This document shows, piece after piece, positions 23,541 through 38,877 of a DNA stretch of 64,000 bases. The position numbers and the translations under genes were made by a program. The notes beneath the pieces were generated by a model, which saw only the letters and a program-made list of their open reading frames with translations, did not search any database and was not told the origin of the DNA. Source of the stretch: Nymphaea colorata (Eukaryota > Streptophyta > Magnoliopsida > Nymphaeales > Nymphaeaceae); the NCBI RefSeq assembly GCF_008831285.2, contig NC_045139.1, forward strand, positions 13,994,354 to 14,058,353. The letters run 5' to 3'. Within the stretch, counting starts at the first letter, position 1; the number at the start of each line of letters is the position of its first letter.

Positions 23541-25121
23541 TTGGGTGCGAATCTGAGTCGCACCCGCATCTCGTCGGGTCGACGCGGGTGCGGGGCCAAA
23601 AACGGCGGACCCTGGTGACATAGCTCAGGATCACGTCTTGTGCATGAAATGAGGGGGTACAGGGAATCTTATGCACAGTTATGTGATTGGGTTTAAAAGA
23701 TAAAATAATCATGATGAACCATTTAAAGGCTACTGTAGCTATAGCTCCCCTGTATTCTGGTTAGTCTTAAATCTTGGTGCAATATATAACCATAGAACAA
23801 GGCAGTAATCTGTGCTATCTAGGTGAAGTGCTAAACAGAAAGTGGGCAACAGCCATGGATTTGTAAATAATGTAGGTTAATGTCCACAGCTTACTAGCAG
23901 TTATATATGTTTTTGTATGATAACAGTGCGGCAATCATGTATTATGCAATGAGAGAGCTAAGCGTGTTGACATCAATTGACATTTTATAAGGAAGAAGAC
24001 CAAGTGGAGATGGTTAACAACTTAATATAGAATGCTCAGTTCACAGTATCAATTCTCGCCAATGCTCGAGTCCTCCACTAGAATGTCATGTGGTGATCCA
24101 TTCTGTCACTAAGTGCTGGTTTACCTGTGTTTCTGCTTTTTAGCTTTGTGGTAGCAGTCATCATCTTATCATTATTAGGATGCTATAGTAAGTGGTTAAA
24201 TAATGGAGAGAATTTCTAAAGCAGCAAAACCATGTCATATGCACACAGTAAAACCTTCTTAAGTAAGGAAATTTCACTGCTAATGAATCATGAACCTGAG
24301 ATGGTCTGTTCAGTTCCACCCGTCCTTTTTCTGTTTCTTTCTCAGTTTCACAACTCGGTCACTGTCTATCCAGTACACAGTTCTGCTAAGGAAACATTAT
24401 TTGGGGATATATATTGTTTCTCGAACAGTGAAGTAGCACCATGAGAAGGTTTTCAAATGCCAATTGTCAAGTGTATGATGTCTGTGGTGCATTTGACTAT
24501 ATCGATCACAGATCAGATTTATATGATACATTGCTTCTATGGTTCACACCTAGATCTGAGCTATCCATATGTGTTAACTATCCTCAACTTTTTATGATTG
24601 CATTGTCTTTGATGTATTAAAAATTCCAAATGCTGTGGAAAATCCTGAATTTTTTGTAAAGATATGGAGTAGTGAACTTACGCAAGATATTTTATTTTTT
24701 GGAATGATTGCTCATCTTCTTTTCCTTGGTCTCAGATGGGCATGCTCCTTTTGATTGTGAAATGGCACATAAGTTGATATTGCTGAGGAGTGAAGGTTTT
24801 AAGCTACATACTGCACATTTCAGGTAGTGAACTAAATGGATCCTCATAGTGCAACAGGAACGGGGCAGTAGGAAGATACAACCATAGGCAAGGGCAAGAC
24901 AAAGGTATGCATATGCATGTTCACTTTCTAGGGATTCCTGATCTTGTTTCCTGCTCCATCAAGATGTGTGAATATCTGTACCAGGCCAACAAACACAAGA
25001 TGCAATTTCAGGACGAATAACTTTTGACCAAAGAATACCCGTAGCACCACGAGGACGGAGAATCTCATTTTCTACATCCCACTTTTCCTTTTTGGCCAGT
25101 TATTGTCTTCATCCATTAAAC

Positions 25122-28959
<3,838 letters not shown>

Positions 28960-30294
28960 GCATAAGGTCTCTCGCTCTCTTGCATATGCACTATGTTTGC
29001 TATAATATTGCAGATTGTTTTGACTGTACAGTTTTGCTAATTAGATGCTACATGTATGCTAAATTTATGTCAGGATGTTAGATTTGGGCGGTTTGCTGCC
29101 TCTCTCAAGTCTCTTACAAGGAGCATCGTTTGATGGGCCTCATGAGTTGGACAATATGACGTACTGTTGTGAATTACTGTGTTATACTCATTACTTATGG
29201 AAGCAAGTGCGAGATGAGCAACAGATTATCATTTTGGTTTGTGCTGGCATCTGGAGTACAAGATTTTAAGAGCTGCCTTTATTTTTTTTTCTTAAAAAAA
29301 TCTTGCTTTATTTGTGGAAAAAGGTTATTGTTATTTATATGGGCGGTGCCCTTTTTTACACCTCATGGGTTTGCTTGTATCCTTGATTTACCTGAGGGAG
29401 TGGCTTTGCCTCAGTCTGCATGTTTTGGTTTGGCTTGGGTAACAACGTGCACATATGCGTTTGAGACGTATGATCCTGATTCTCCTGTGGTAATCACCAA
29501 AAAGGTCTTGAGACGCGTTCTCTCACCTTGAATGCATCATCCCGGTTTTATGCATTTTCAAGGGTGTTAACATGAAGCATAATCTGTCTCCACTTGTTTC
29601 GAATTAGTTCTGCTGCATGTTTTGTTTTCTGAAAACAGTTGGAATATATATAATACCCACTCCATTTAAAAAATAAAATGGCGAAAAGGGACAAAAAAAA
29701 TTGGGGTTTCGTTGGACATTAGGGGTGAGTTTGATTTCCATGGATCTCAGATCGGAGGGAGTTTCAAATCTGTGATAGCTGAAATCCACAGTTTATCAGG
29801 ATTTCTGCTTCTACACCCAACAATGCGGATTTCAAATCCATACTTTAATGTAAAAAGTGTGGAGGGTTCCGATTAGAAAACCATGGATTTTAAATCTGCA
29901 ATAATCTGAGATTCATGGTAATTAAACGCAACCTAGCGTCAAATTCTTGTCTGCTAAACCGAAATTTGCTTCATCCTTTTCAGGGTGATCATTGTTGCAC
30001 AGAAGACGGATTTTCTTCCTTGCAACGGTGTAGGATGTCCCATGATTCTATCTCTATCCATATTAACAAATATTCATACTCCGACGATATATCACGAAGA
30101 CCCGGCCTCTAATGCCCAATACACACAAAACCATGATGCGGTGAGGTGTGATTTAATAAATTGGTTTGGACCTGTGGACGTCTTGATTTTCATTTGGCTT
30201 TCAGGGTTGACTTCGCCGCCCTAAGAACAAGAAAGCAATTGGTCATAATGAAAGCAATCGAACATGTAGGTTAAAATCGATTTGCTTCACTAGG
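28960..30294. other. Spacer after TAD2
   Basis: Begins with the TAD2 3' untranslated region or alternative last exon (to about 29270). An open frame at 29169-29531 (+) has no recognisable family and overlaps that region. A terminal-inverted-repeat element lies at 29720-29935. Nothing else is visible. Confidence 0.55.
29720..29935. mobile_element. MITE with about 32-bp terminal inverted repeats
   Basis: The left end (TAGGGGTGAGTTTGATTTCC, continued by ATGGATCTCAGAT) matches the reverse complement of the right end (TAGGTTGCGTTTAATTACCA, continued by TGAATCTCAGAT) over some 32 bases with a few differences. The body is 216 bp, carries no gene, and is rich in GATTTCAAATCC-like motifs. The start TTA GGGG fits a PIF/Harbinger (Tourist-like) element, whose target duplication is TTA; the right flank reads CTA, so the duplication is imperfect and the superfamily is an inference. 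Confidence 0.78.
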
Positions 30295-30522
30295 TCACAC
30301 CGTCGATAAGTTCAGGAGTTTGAAGTTTTCCTTTCCGATGGCAAACCCTTGATCTCTCAGTTCATCAAGGGCATGTCCGTCGACAAGAGTCTGGGAACAG
30401 GAATCCTGTAAATTGTCGAAGTTCTGAGGCAGGAGCAAATGAGCAATGGCATTTCCTTCTCCATTCAGGTTCACTACAAACCATGCCAGATACGGCGAGG
30501 AGAATAGAAGTATCAAGACCAT
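30295..30522 (-). CDS. Hypothetical small protein with possible signal peptide
   Basis: I do not recognise this frame. It codes 75 residues. The first 20 or so (MVLILLFSSPYLAWFVV) form a hydrophobic stretch like a signal peptide, followed by an ordinary mixed-composition segment (GNAIAHLLLP, DNLQDSC, LRDQGFAIGKEN) that looks more protein-like than the surrounding frames, with balanced codon use and few low-complexity runs. An in-frame stop lies shortly upstream, so the ATG at 30522 would be the start if there is no upstream exon. It could also be a chance frame or a relic exon. Confidence 0.35.
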   Translation of the reverse strand: MVLILLFSSPYLAWFVVNLNGEGNAIAHLLLPQNFDNLQDSCSQTLVDGHALDELRDQGFAIGKENFKLLNLSTV

Positions 30523-31727
30523 CCGGTGCAGTACTCCGGTGTTATTGAATGAAAAGTGGCGTCACAGCACAGATTTTTCGTTTGCACGCAAAAACAAATA
30601 GAGTGCTTTCCCGGTTCACCAAGTTTAGAGCCCTGGGCTGGGCAACATATAGCAACTCCCTGTGGTGTATGGAACTTGATTCATACTGAACACTCATATG
30701 CAATACCGCAGATTTTTTCTTATGTAAGGGCATTTATGTCATTTTGTACAAATACGGGATTACCCTAATCCTGATGTTGTGAGGAGGGCCGCCGTTTCTT
30801 TTTTGGTCTTCTCTCTAAGAGTGTCTGTATTCATAGGAGAGTGAATAGTGAAAGATCTGTGCGACAGTGAACGTAGTTGTGTGTTATTCCTAGTTGTCAG
30901 TTGCAGATACAGTTTCTGAAAAGCACATTTTCTGAAATCTGAGCACCTACAACAATGAATGGCAACAGATTTGCTTTATTAAGTGAAGTGCATTCCTTTG
31001 CTGGAAGATAGAAGCAAGAGAAGGGGTACTTCCGGTTCCAGTCTTTCAAGGAGTGACAATTGGAATGAGGCGAGGTAATTATTTAACAACACATTGTTTG
31101 ACATATTCAAAAGCAAATAGCATTTATAACTATGACAAATAATCTCTCTCTCTCTCTCCCCTCCCCCTCACCCCTCATTTTGTTTGCCTCATGTCTGGTG
31201 GCTTCTCCTGTACCTTAATAATGCTGCTGAGCCTGCTGTGCTAACAGTTGGACTTGTCTTTGACATTTTCAATGACATAAAAGGTATGGTTGAAAGAGCC
31301 GAGAAGAATTTTAATATTAGAGATGCAAATAAATCAATTCGGTGAAGCTTGCGATCGAGTGGTCATTATAAAAGCTGACATTAAACTCACTTCAATTGTG
31401 CGTAGCTGCTCAGGACCCGACCGGTTTGTATTCCTGATTGTAATCAGATGGGACCTCATGTCCCTTTATCCTGATCACAAGGATCTCCAGTCTTTCTTTC
31501 GTGGTCTTTAAAACCGACACCAAGGTAGATTCGACAAGAAAGAGAGAAAGAGAGGCTGAGTTTCCAACGATTATCTCACACAAGGTTTGGCTTGACATAT
31601 GTTTTTCTTTGTAACTCATGTTAATCACACTTTTCGAGAAGAAAATAACTACAGAATACAGCAATGGAAACAAATCTTCGTCCATTTGTACTTTCATTGC
31701 TGTCTCAAACGTGGTTATTTAGAATCC
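30523..31727. other. Spacer upstream of the small ORF and downstream of the membrane-protein gene
   Basis: No gene is visible. A (CT)n run occurs at 31142-31160. The part next to 31727 is the probable 3' untranslated region of the minus-strand gene. Short open frames on both strands here have no signature. Confidence 0.5.
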
Positions 31728-33523
31728 TCAAGTTGGGGCTTTGTAGTCTTCGTCTTGCATGAGCGTGGCTGTTGGTTCTTGAATCAGTAGGGGCACCAAC
31801 AACCTGCCTTTCATGGACTCAAAGATCCTTCTGCCTGAGGTTTTGCAAACCTTGATGACTACAGGAAAGAGCCTAAGATCACGTCCGAATGCAAGATGGC
31901 GGTGTTCCAGCATCCAGGTCATGGGATCAAGTTGCACTGCTTTGGCGCTTAATTCGACTTCAGTCCACGAACTGTTTCTTCTCCGAATTGTGCATTCCAT
32001 TTTACCATTCTTCCACTGTAAAGAAAGACCATATTCGACAACTTTAGGCTCAATCCTTGGTATTTATTCCTATTCCACCTAATCAGAAATAAGTACTGTT
32101 GTCCTTTCATTGTTGACAATGAGAAGAAAATTGGGGAGCCCGTTAGGCAAATCAAACCTCTACAAGTTGCCCGGATAATATGGTGATTGAACGGCGATGG
32201 AGTCCAGAAACCAGCAAGCCTTCTGTTTGAAGGGGCCACCCCCATATGCTGATTTCTTCTCCCATGGACTTGTATAAGATGCACTTGGAGTGTAAGAGCA
32301 AGCCATCCTACACAGACATGGTTGTGGTAATTATAATCAGACCACGGTTTTCAAATTAAACGAAGCATAATATAAGGAAATGAGCACCCATCTTCATTAT
32401 GCTAATTAAGTTCAATATTTTTTCCCCATTTTTAAGGTGCTAGTCAAGATACTATTCGTTTTATTGGATTCTACTGTAAGCTGAAATCAAAGAAAAGAAA
32501 CGGGGAAAAGATGCTTTAGTAGCCAAGGTGTAAAATATTACTGCCATTAGCTGTGAATTTAGTTCAACTCTTTGCCAAATTATTCTCTGTTTTTATCCAC
32601 TATGCAATTTGTGTTTACCCTGAGCATATTCATAACCAAGCTAGACATGAGACTTGAGAACGTGAACCCACAAGTGAAATACGCAAGGCCATGAAATTGT
32701 TCGCTGCATGTTTTCTGCATCTGTGATACGGCTCAATTCATTAACTCCAGCGTTTGTAATGGTTATGGGGATCGAATTCTAGTTCTGGTGAAGTTAAATA
32801 TTTGTAAAATCCTATTGGCCTTGTGCTCTGCTAATGCGAGTGAATATTAATCTCAAACATAGGGGCATACTCAAAACACAAGGAACGTGCCATTTTTTGT
32901 GAAAATTGGCTCACCTTCTTTATTTCCCAAGCAGAATCCATAGAATTGCAGTCTTCGACATTTCTAGATCTGATCGTTTTCAACTTTTTCTGGATAAAAT
33001 GAACTTGATCCCTGACATTTTGCAGATGAGACGCTTCTGCAGCAACACCATGAACAACTTCTGGCGAGAAGGCGGTTCTGAGAAGCACTCCACTGAGGTA
33101 GACATACGCAAGATCTGCCATCAGAAAGAAACAGCAAGCTGCAACGACTCCCTTGAAGGCAAGGCCTGTGCTACCAAATTTCCCTTTCTTCTTCCTTCCT
33201 TCCTCTGTTGGATGTGCAGTGGGCTCTGATGTAGTTGTTGATGTAACGGACGATTCAACAGCCTCACAAGACTTGGACGTTGGCGACGGCGGTTCATAAT
33301 GCCGTGTTCCAAAACCCAGAGGGGACACGCTGCGAAGGGACGAGATCTTGGAAGTGGGCGTTACGCTGGCGAGGTTACTCCTATGTTGGTTGGAGGGCAT
33401 GAGGTCCAGAGTGGCATTTATGCTCTCTATGCACATTTCGCAGAGGCAGTTGTTTGTTTTCCGGCAGCCGGAGTAGTAGCTGTCCGAACCCTCTGTTCGT
33501 GACGCCACGGCCATCGTGGTCAT
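31728..33523 (-). CDS. Plant membrane protein of unknown function, 3 exons
   Basis: Exons on the minus strand: 33523-32915, 32307-32158, 32015-31728. All borders are phase 0 with GT-AG sites, giving 348 residues. The N-terminus has a conserved-looking cysteine cluster (YYSGCRKTNNCLCEMC, with C20, C26, C28 and C31) followed by INATLDLMP. A Ser/Thr-rich low-complexity segment (50-110) and a basic patch (RKKKGK) precede one membrane segment at about 120-148 (FKGVVAACCFFLMADLAYVY). A helical segment (151-200) and a C-terminal globular part containing SAKAVQLDPMTWMLEHRH and a Gln-Glu-Pro end follow. The overall shape matches a plant-specific family I have seen only as uncharacterised; I assign no function. 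The start lies in an A/C-rich context just below a (GA)n tract in the leader. Confidence 0.8.
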
Positions 33524-33567
33524 TGCCCTGTCTGAGAGCGAGCGCGAGAGAGGGAAAGCGAGAGAGA

Positions 33568-33604
33568 GATTATCCCTTCTTCTCTTCGATTGTGGCCATT
33601 ACGT

Positions 33605-33644
<40 letters not shown>

Positions 33645-33679
33645 CTTCTTCTCTTCAATTGTGGCGATGACGTTGATGA
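33568..33679. repeat. 69-bp duplication with (GA)n in the leader of the membrane-protein gene
   Basis: GATTATCCCTTCTTCTCTTC occurs at 33568 and 33637, each copy running on through GTTGATGA (43 matching bases with a few substitutions). The copies are separated by a GA microsatellite (33608-33638). On the transcribed (minus) strand this is a (TC)n tract 85-115 bases before the start codon at 33523. Confidence 0.88.
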
Positions 33680-36222
33680 TTGCTGTGAGAGAGTACCTGT
33701 GTCGTCATTTTTTGAAATTTGAATTGCTAACGGCCGGGAGGTTCTTTCCATCCTCCCGTGGCCGACCTTAACAGCATAATTACAAGTATGCCATCATCAG
33801 CAAAAAACATCCTCTGCAAGCCAGAGATTTTACCTTCACGGCTTCAATACGACCTGGGTCGAGTCAATGGTCCGCGGTTGACACGAGTCGGGCCAATTGA
33901 ACGGCTCATGCGAGTCGAGAGGCTCAAAACTCATGTCGTCCAAGGACCCAGTTGGGGAAGCCAATCGGACAAAAAACTAACTCAGGTGCGTGGTCAAACA
34001 ATGATGATAGAACTGAACCCACCGAGCTAAGTCGAACCGCTTAATTCTAGGAGTTCATTTGGCAAGAAAAACTTGCGAAATGCCTTATATGCATTTTCTT
34101 GTTGCTTTTTCCTGTCACAAGTAGTTTCTCGGACAGGTTTCAGGTGAGTGGTATTACTGCCTGAACGAAAGTCGAAACCCTCCTTTCCGAGGGGTTTTTT
34201 ATGCAAAAATGCTTCTAAAACTTAGAAGCTTCTCCAGTCACAACAGCTAAATGCATGTGGCTGTTGTAGTGATATTATATATATATATAGATTTTCATAG
34301 CTTTCTTAGTTTCATGCTAATCCAGGTTTGACTGAAGAAGTGAACAGATGGTAGCGGGCCTTGGACATCCACTAAAACACAAAAAAAGAAACATCTTCCT
34401 CAAAACGAGCTGTTCTATCAAGCAACTTTTCTCCATCAAAGATTTCTTTCCATTTTATTTGAAACTGATATTTCATTAAGATCTTTATCAGTCTAAGTTT
34501 TACGTAATCAATTGCACGGGTTCATTCTGCACCAAGTCGTTATGATAAGATTTGACAAGCCTAGGAGAGATTATGCCAACATATATAATGAACTCTGGAA
34601 CTTCTTCAACTTGAAAAACTTACGGAAAGCTTTAAGTTAAACAACACAACAACACGAGCAATTCAGACTCATGAACAACCTAATCTTAGGCGACCATATC
34701 AATGAGGCACAAGAAGCATAGATAGCAACGCAGTGGCGGCGCCTGAACAATTTCAAGTCGAACACGAACATTGAAAGAGTCAAGCCTGAGCCTCTCTTCA
34801 TAGGAAAAGGTATTTTCAATTGGAATTCTTAGAGTTGTCCCTTCAGGTTAGTGGCTAGTTCGCATTGGCAAAAGAGACCACTGTACAGGCGAAGACACGC
34901 CGGCGAACATGTGCAGATGATTCATAAGACGAAGTTGTCGTCGTCACCATACGACAAGTGTCCTCGTCAATGAAATGAATGTGAGTGGCATGCTCAAGGC
35001 ATTACATATGCGGATCTTACACCTTCTGCCACAACGCATACTACAGGCTCTACTGGAGGGGGAAAGAGCCGTGGAATTAAAAGAGTCCCTTCAGCCATGG
35101 CACGTCCAAGGAAGTTACTTTCAACTTTCAAGCAATGTCTTCTGAAAAGGAAAACGTGGGTATGCTCCTTTCTTTCCATTAGATAAGTAGGTCAACCACC
35201 GAGCACGTTATATATATTATATATATGTAAGCCACGTAAAGATCAGACTCAGCAATTCACTGTGTATAACTACATATGTTTGCCATTCCTTGGTTCTGCG
35301 CCTTTCTAACAGTCGAACAAACGTCATGCAAGGCTCCTGCTATTGACGTCAGTGATTAGTCTTTTCAAATGAACACAGGATGTGTTCTTCCTTCGCGTCT
35401 CATTGGTTAAAAAGGAATCCTCGAAGTATTAATTAATACGATAATTAAGTCTTCTAAGGTCATCATTTTTTTAGATTTTGTTCCTCTTTGGAGCGGGTGA
35501 CCCATGTTGCACATTTCAATGTGAACATCCTTGAGGTTACCAAGCACTTCTAATTAGTTGTTGCATTCTTCTAAGCAGTATCAAACTGATCATGATCACT
35601 AGCTTGTCATGAGCAGATACATGGTTCCTGAGGGATGTTGCATGAAATACCAGGTGGTGACCAACTGAGTCAAGTTCATCCCCAACCTGCAATCCTTGAA
35701 GTCGATCTCCTACTTGTTAAGGACTGCCAAAAAACAGCTTCTGCTTTGCAGAAAACAATGTGCTCCTAGTTCTAAGTTTCGGCCCCCCAAAATGAAGGAA
35801 GCCCCTGTGATCTTTTGGCATCAACATATTTGGCAATGAATCTTTCGATTTGTCGTTGTTCTTGGTGTTGATCTCAACTGTTTATTTATTTATTTATTTT
35901 TTTCTAGAAGTCTTTGTCCAGAAAATTCTTTTCGCTTCTGTCTTTTTCAGCAAACGGAGCGAGTGCCCTGTAATTGAAAGCACGTTCGTGAAGCCTCTTG
36001 ACCCAGAAAGACTGCTTCTGCTTGCCAATGAAAAGGCATCACAAGTTGCGTTATGAAAAATTCTCTTGTTCTTATGCTTTTCTTTTGTTTCTGACAACAT
36101 TATGCAGTTATACTGCATAACATAGTTATTTGTCCTCTTGTGTTTTTTCTAAAAGGTTTCTTAGCTATAGCTAGCCTAGCCGTGCTGGGGTTCCCCATAG
36201 TATTCCATCCATCTCTTTATCT

Positions 36223-36225
<3 letters not shown>

Positions 36226-36278
<53 letters not shown>
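36226..36278. repeat. (TA)n microsatellite
   Basis: More than 25 TA units without interruption. It is one of three long dinucleotide arrays within one kilobase (with 36799-36844 and 37115-37189). Confidence 0.95.
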
Positions 36279-36284
<6 letters not shown>

Positions 36285-36795
36285 CTATGTATGTGATTTT
36301 CTTTCATTCAACATCTCAGCTGTATTTAACAAGTTCAAATTGTGCTTTCTCTTGAAAATTTCAATTAAGATGTAAGATTAAAGGTCTCTCAGATATAACA
36401 AGGTAGCTAGGGCCGAATAGGCAGGTCCCTGGTTTTTTCATATATGTGCTTAACCCTGTAATACTGTGAATAGAAACATTTCTTTTCCTAAATTAAATTA
36501 ACATGGTTCATGTGTGTAATACTGTGTGCCTACTGTGTGCTTATATTGCATCAATATCTTCTGAAGATTCATGACTGCGATAAGACAAATGCTTCTCTCT
36601 CTCTCTCTCTCGGGTCAACTATGATGGGCTTTGAAGTTAGGGTAGGAAATTTAATTGGTAGGTCGAGTTCAGTAGTTAGATTTTTTCAATAATTATTGCT
36701 TGGATAGCTTGCATCACAGAACAAAGCATAAATCATGCGTCCATGGCTGGCGAATTTCGTCATCCACTGATTACACAACTTTTCTCATCCACATG

Positions 36796-36798
<3 letters not shown>

Positions 36799-36844
<46 letters not shown>
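36799..36844. repeat. (GA)n microsatellite
   Basis: About 23 GA units, followed by a degraded GA-rich tail and another short GA run near 36913-36932. Confidence 0.95.
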
Positions 36845-36848
<4 letters not shown>

Positions 36849-37112
36849 GGGAGATAGAGACAGGGATTGGTCGGTAGAACGGTAGATCTCAATCAATTTT
36901 TTAGCCGTCTGCAGAGAGAGAGAGGGAGAGAGAGCACGGATGCCCATGTGATGAAAAAAGTTGATTCATGGATGCTAGTGTCACAATCTTAGTTTGCTCA
37001 CAAACGAAAAACAGAAATTTGGCATGGCGTTGGCATCTTTGAAACTCGTTCAAAACCATGAATCCCACTGTTAGATAGACCGAGTGGTTGCACTGCATGG
37101 AATCTCGAGGCA

Positions 37113-37114
<2 letters not shown>

Positions 37115-37184
<70 letters not shown>

Positions 37185-37189
37185 AGAGG
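37115..37189. repeat. Compound (TA)n(GA)n microsatellite
   Basis: About 19 TA units pass directly into GA units with a few AAAG interruptions; same arrangement as at 9691-9733. Confidence 0.95.
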
Positions 37190-38580
37190 TAATCCGGTAT
37201 TCGTGGTGTTCTGACTCAATCTGATGAGGGTATAGTCTCTCTCTCTCTTTGCACATTAACCTTTACGGCCCCATGGGACTTTTCAGTTAATCTGAAAAAG
37301 CTGGTTGTGGTCCAGCAACGCCCTCGCTCGAGACTTTGATCACATGCTGATAGAGCAGAAATTCTTCAATTATTGGTGCAATTGGGAGATATACTGTTAC
37401 TTTCTCCAAAAAAGCTCTACACTGCTAATCTTATATGAGGAATTTTCTCTCTATGAATCATTTTTCTGTTCAGAAACTAAAAGAATGAAGTACCCTCATG
37501 AGCTCTGTTAATGTGTTCATAGTACCAGTGAAAAAGCTTACAGAAGACCTAATCCAAGCCGGTTAATTTTAACTTGCCGTGTCCATAGTGTGGCTTTGAG
37601 CTCGTAATTCAGATTCATTAAATTTTGATATTTTAACTATTGTGCACTATCAATCTGCTAAAAAAGAAAAAGGAAAGAAAATGCATGGAAGGAGCTCCTC
37701 GATACCGTATAGGTGAGCTGGATTGGAGGTGCCAACTTGAAGGAGGTTCAAAGCGCGAGGCTTCTGATTTACATATCTTGTTTTCAAGCACCAAAGCAAT
37801 ATGGAGAGATTTCCTGGTGGGCATGAGGAGGACACAAGTGGGTTCTATTATATACAGACAGGCGACTGAGACAGATATGGCTATGATGACACTAATGCAT
37901 CTTCAAGTTCTAATACATCCACAAAACTCAGTTGCTTTTACATGCAAAAAATTTGGAAAGGAAAATACAATGCAGTTGCTGCAATCACCATATGTTTGGT
38001 AGAGTAAAACATTATCGTTGCATGGTAGTACCCAAGTTTGTTGCTGGTCAGGCCTAAGCGATTGGAAGCAGAAAATTTAGACGAGATGCTCTGCAATATG
38101 GGGCTCAGCTCAACTGGTCAGAACAGATTGGAGATAGCTTCCCAGGCGGCTTTTTGAGAGACAAGCATGACCAAACAGCGAGCCCAATCAAATTTACAGG
38201 GTTTGAATGTTGGCTCCGGTGGTTCATCAAAAGGAAAAGGAAAAGAAAAGAAAAATCCTTTGTTTTCTAATTTCAGATCATAAGATTTCTAAATTTCTCC
38301 TGCAAACTGAATCAAATGACATAATAATGATGGAGTAGAAACTCGGGAAGCAAGGCTCAGTTGAATCTCGAAAGTTCGTGACTTCTGCGCGCAAAATCTG
38401 ATCAAGAGATCAGAAAATTGAGCAAGGAAGACGGGGAGAACCACCATCCTCATCCTCTTCATCATCATAGTGACATCATCACCATCGAACATAGCTGGAA
38501 CTGATGTTTTGCTTCACTTGCGCTGCAGCAGGGCTTGCTGCATGACCATGCTGGGCTTCTTGGTCTACTTGTGGCGGACC

Positions 38581-38877
38581 TCAAGATTTTCTTTCTTGAA
38601 ACCTCCCTGACCTTTTCCTCAGAAGTTGGCACATGCCGTCCGCCACCTTCACGGCCGGATTCGATTTGCATTTCCTGCAGAAGGCCATGTGCGAGTTGAT
38701 TGCTTCGTCAATCCCAGATGTGGCCTTCTTCCCCTTGGTTATTTCATCTCTGACAGCTTCTGCACACAGCCCGCACAGCCATTTCCCACTGAATTCTGCC
38801 TTCACCCCTGATATGTATTGCTGGGTGCAGTCCTCCTTAAGGCCACAACAATCACAATTCGCCAACTCAATCTCCAT
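38581..38877 (-). CDS. DUF1677 family protein
   Basis: Single coding exon of 98 residues. DUF1677 is a plant-only family of small Cys-rich proteins without a firmly known role. The Cys pattern is complete: CDCCGLKEDC near the N-terminus (C8, C10, C11, C17), WLCGLC (C35, C38) followed by AEAVRDE, and HMAFCRKC (C67, C70). The pattern suggests zinc binding, which is an inference. The C-terminal tail is basic (RKRSGRFQERK). The ATG at 38877 directly follows a good acceptor (TTTTTCCAG just upstream), and a TATA box lies 0.7 kb upstream, so the leader is probably split by an intron with donor GTACGT near 39467. The start fits the family's usual N-terminus. Confidence 0.88.
   Translation of the reverse strand: MEIELANCDCCGLKEDCTQQYISGVKAEFSGKWLCGLCAEAVRDEITKGKKATSGIDEAINSHMAFCRKCKSNPAVKVADGMCQLLRKRSGRFQERKS

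Larger units (their letters stand above)
18376..25121. other. Long gene-poor spacer
   Basis: The first 250-300 bases are the probable PPR 3' untranslated region. Further on there are AT-rich stretches, a (GAA)n run near 19707-19735, a short GC-richer patch at 20540-20870, a 72-bp duplication at 22468-22611, (TA)n at about 22645-22664, and a pyrimidine-rich tract at 23030-23540. No open frame has a family signature. The last several hundred bases probably include the TAD2 promoter and leader. Confidence 0.6.
33524..38580. other. Microsatellite-rich spacer between two minus-strand genes
   Basis: No convincing gene. The stretch next to 33523 is the promoter/leader of the membrane-protein gene, with a (GA)n tract and a 69-bp duplication. 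Short hairpins lie near 34210-34260 (GCTTCTAA/TTAGAAGC; ACAACAGC/GCTGTTGT). Frames at 35006-35180 (+) and 35951-36056 (+) are somewhat protein-like but isolated. Large (TA)n and (GA)n arrays cluster at 36226-37189. The part before 38580 is the DUF1677 3' untranslated region. Confidence 0.5.

Noticed and set aside
22895-23623. 242-codon open frame on the + strand
   Set aside because: Composition artefact of the C/T-rich tract: repeats of Ser, Pro and Leu, an overlapping open frame on the other strand, no family motif.
29169-29531. 120-codon frame after TAD2
   Set aside because: No motif; overlaps the TAD2 3' region and includes a poly(T)-derived Phe run.
35006-35180. + strand frame with a Thr/Gly-rich and basic stretch (near 35040-35160)
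   Set aside because: Looks slightly protein-like but is isolated, bounded by a stop upstream, and has no partner exon or family match.
35951-36056. Possible last exon on the + strand after a TTTTTCAG acceptor
   Set aside because: Short (about 35 codons), no upstream exons found that join in frame.
37640-38002. 120-codon + strand frame
   Set aside because: Lys-rich start from an A-rich run and no motif; chance frame in spacer.
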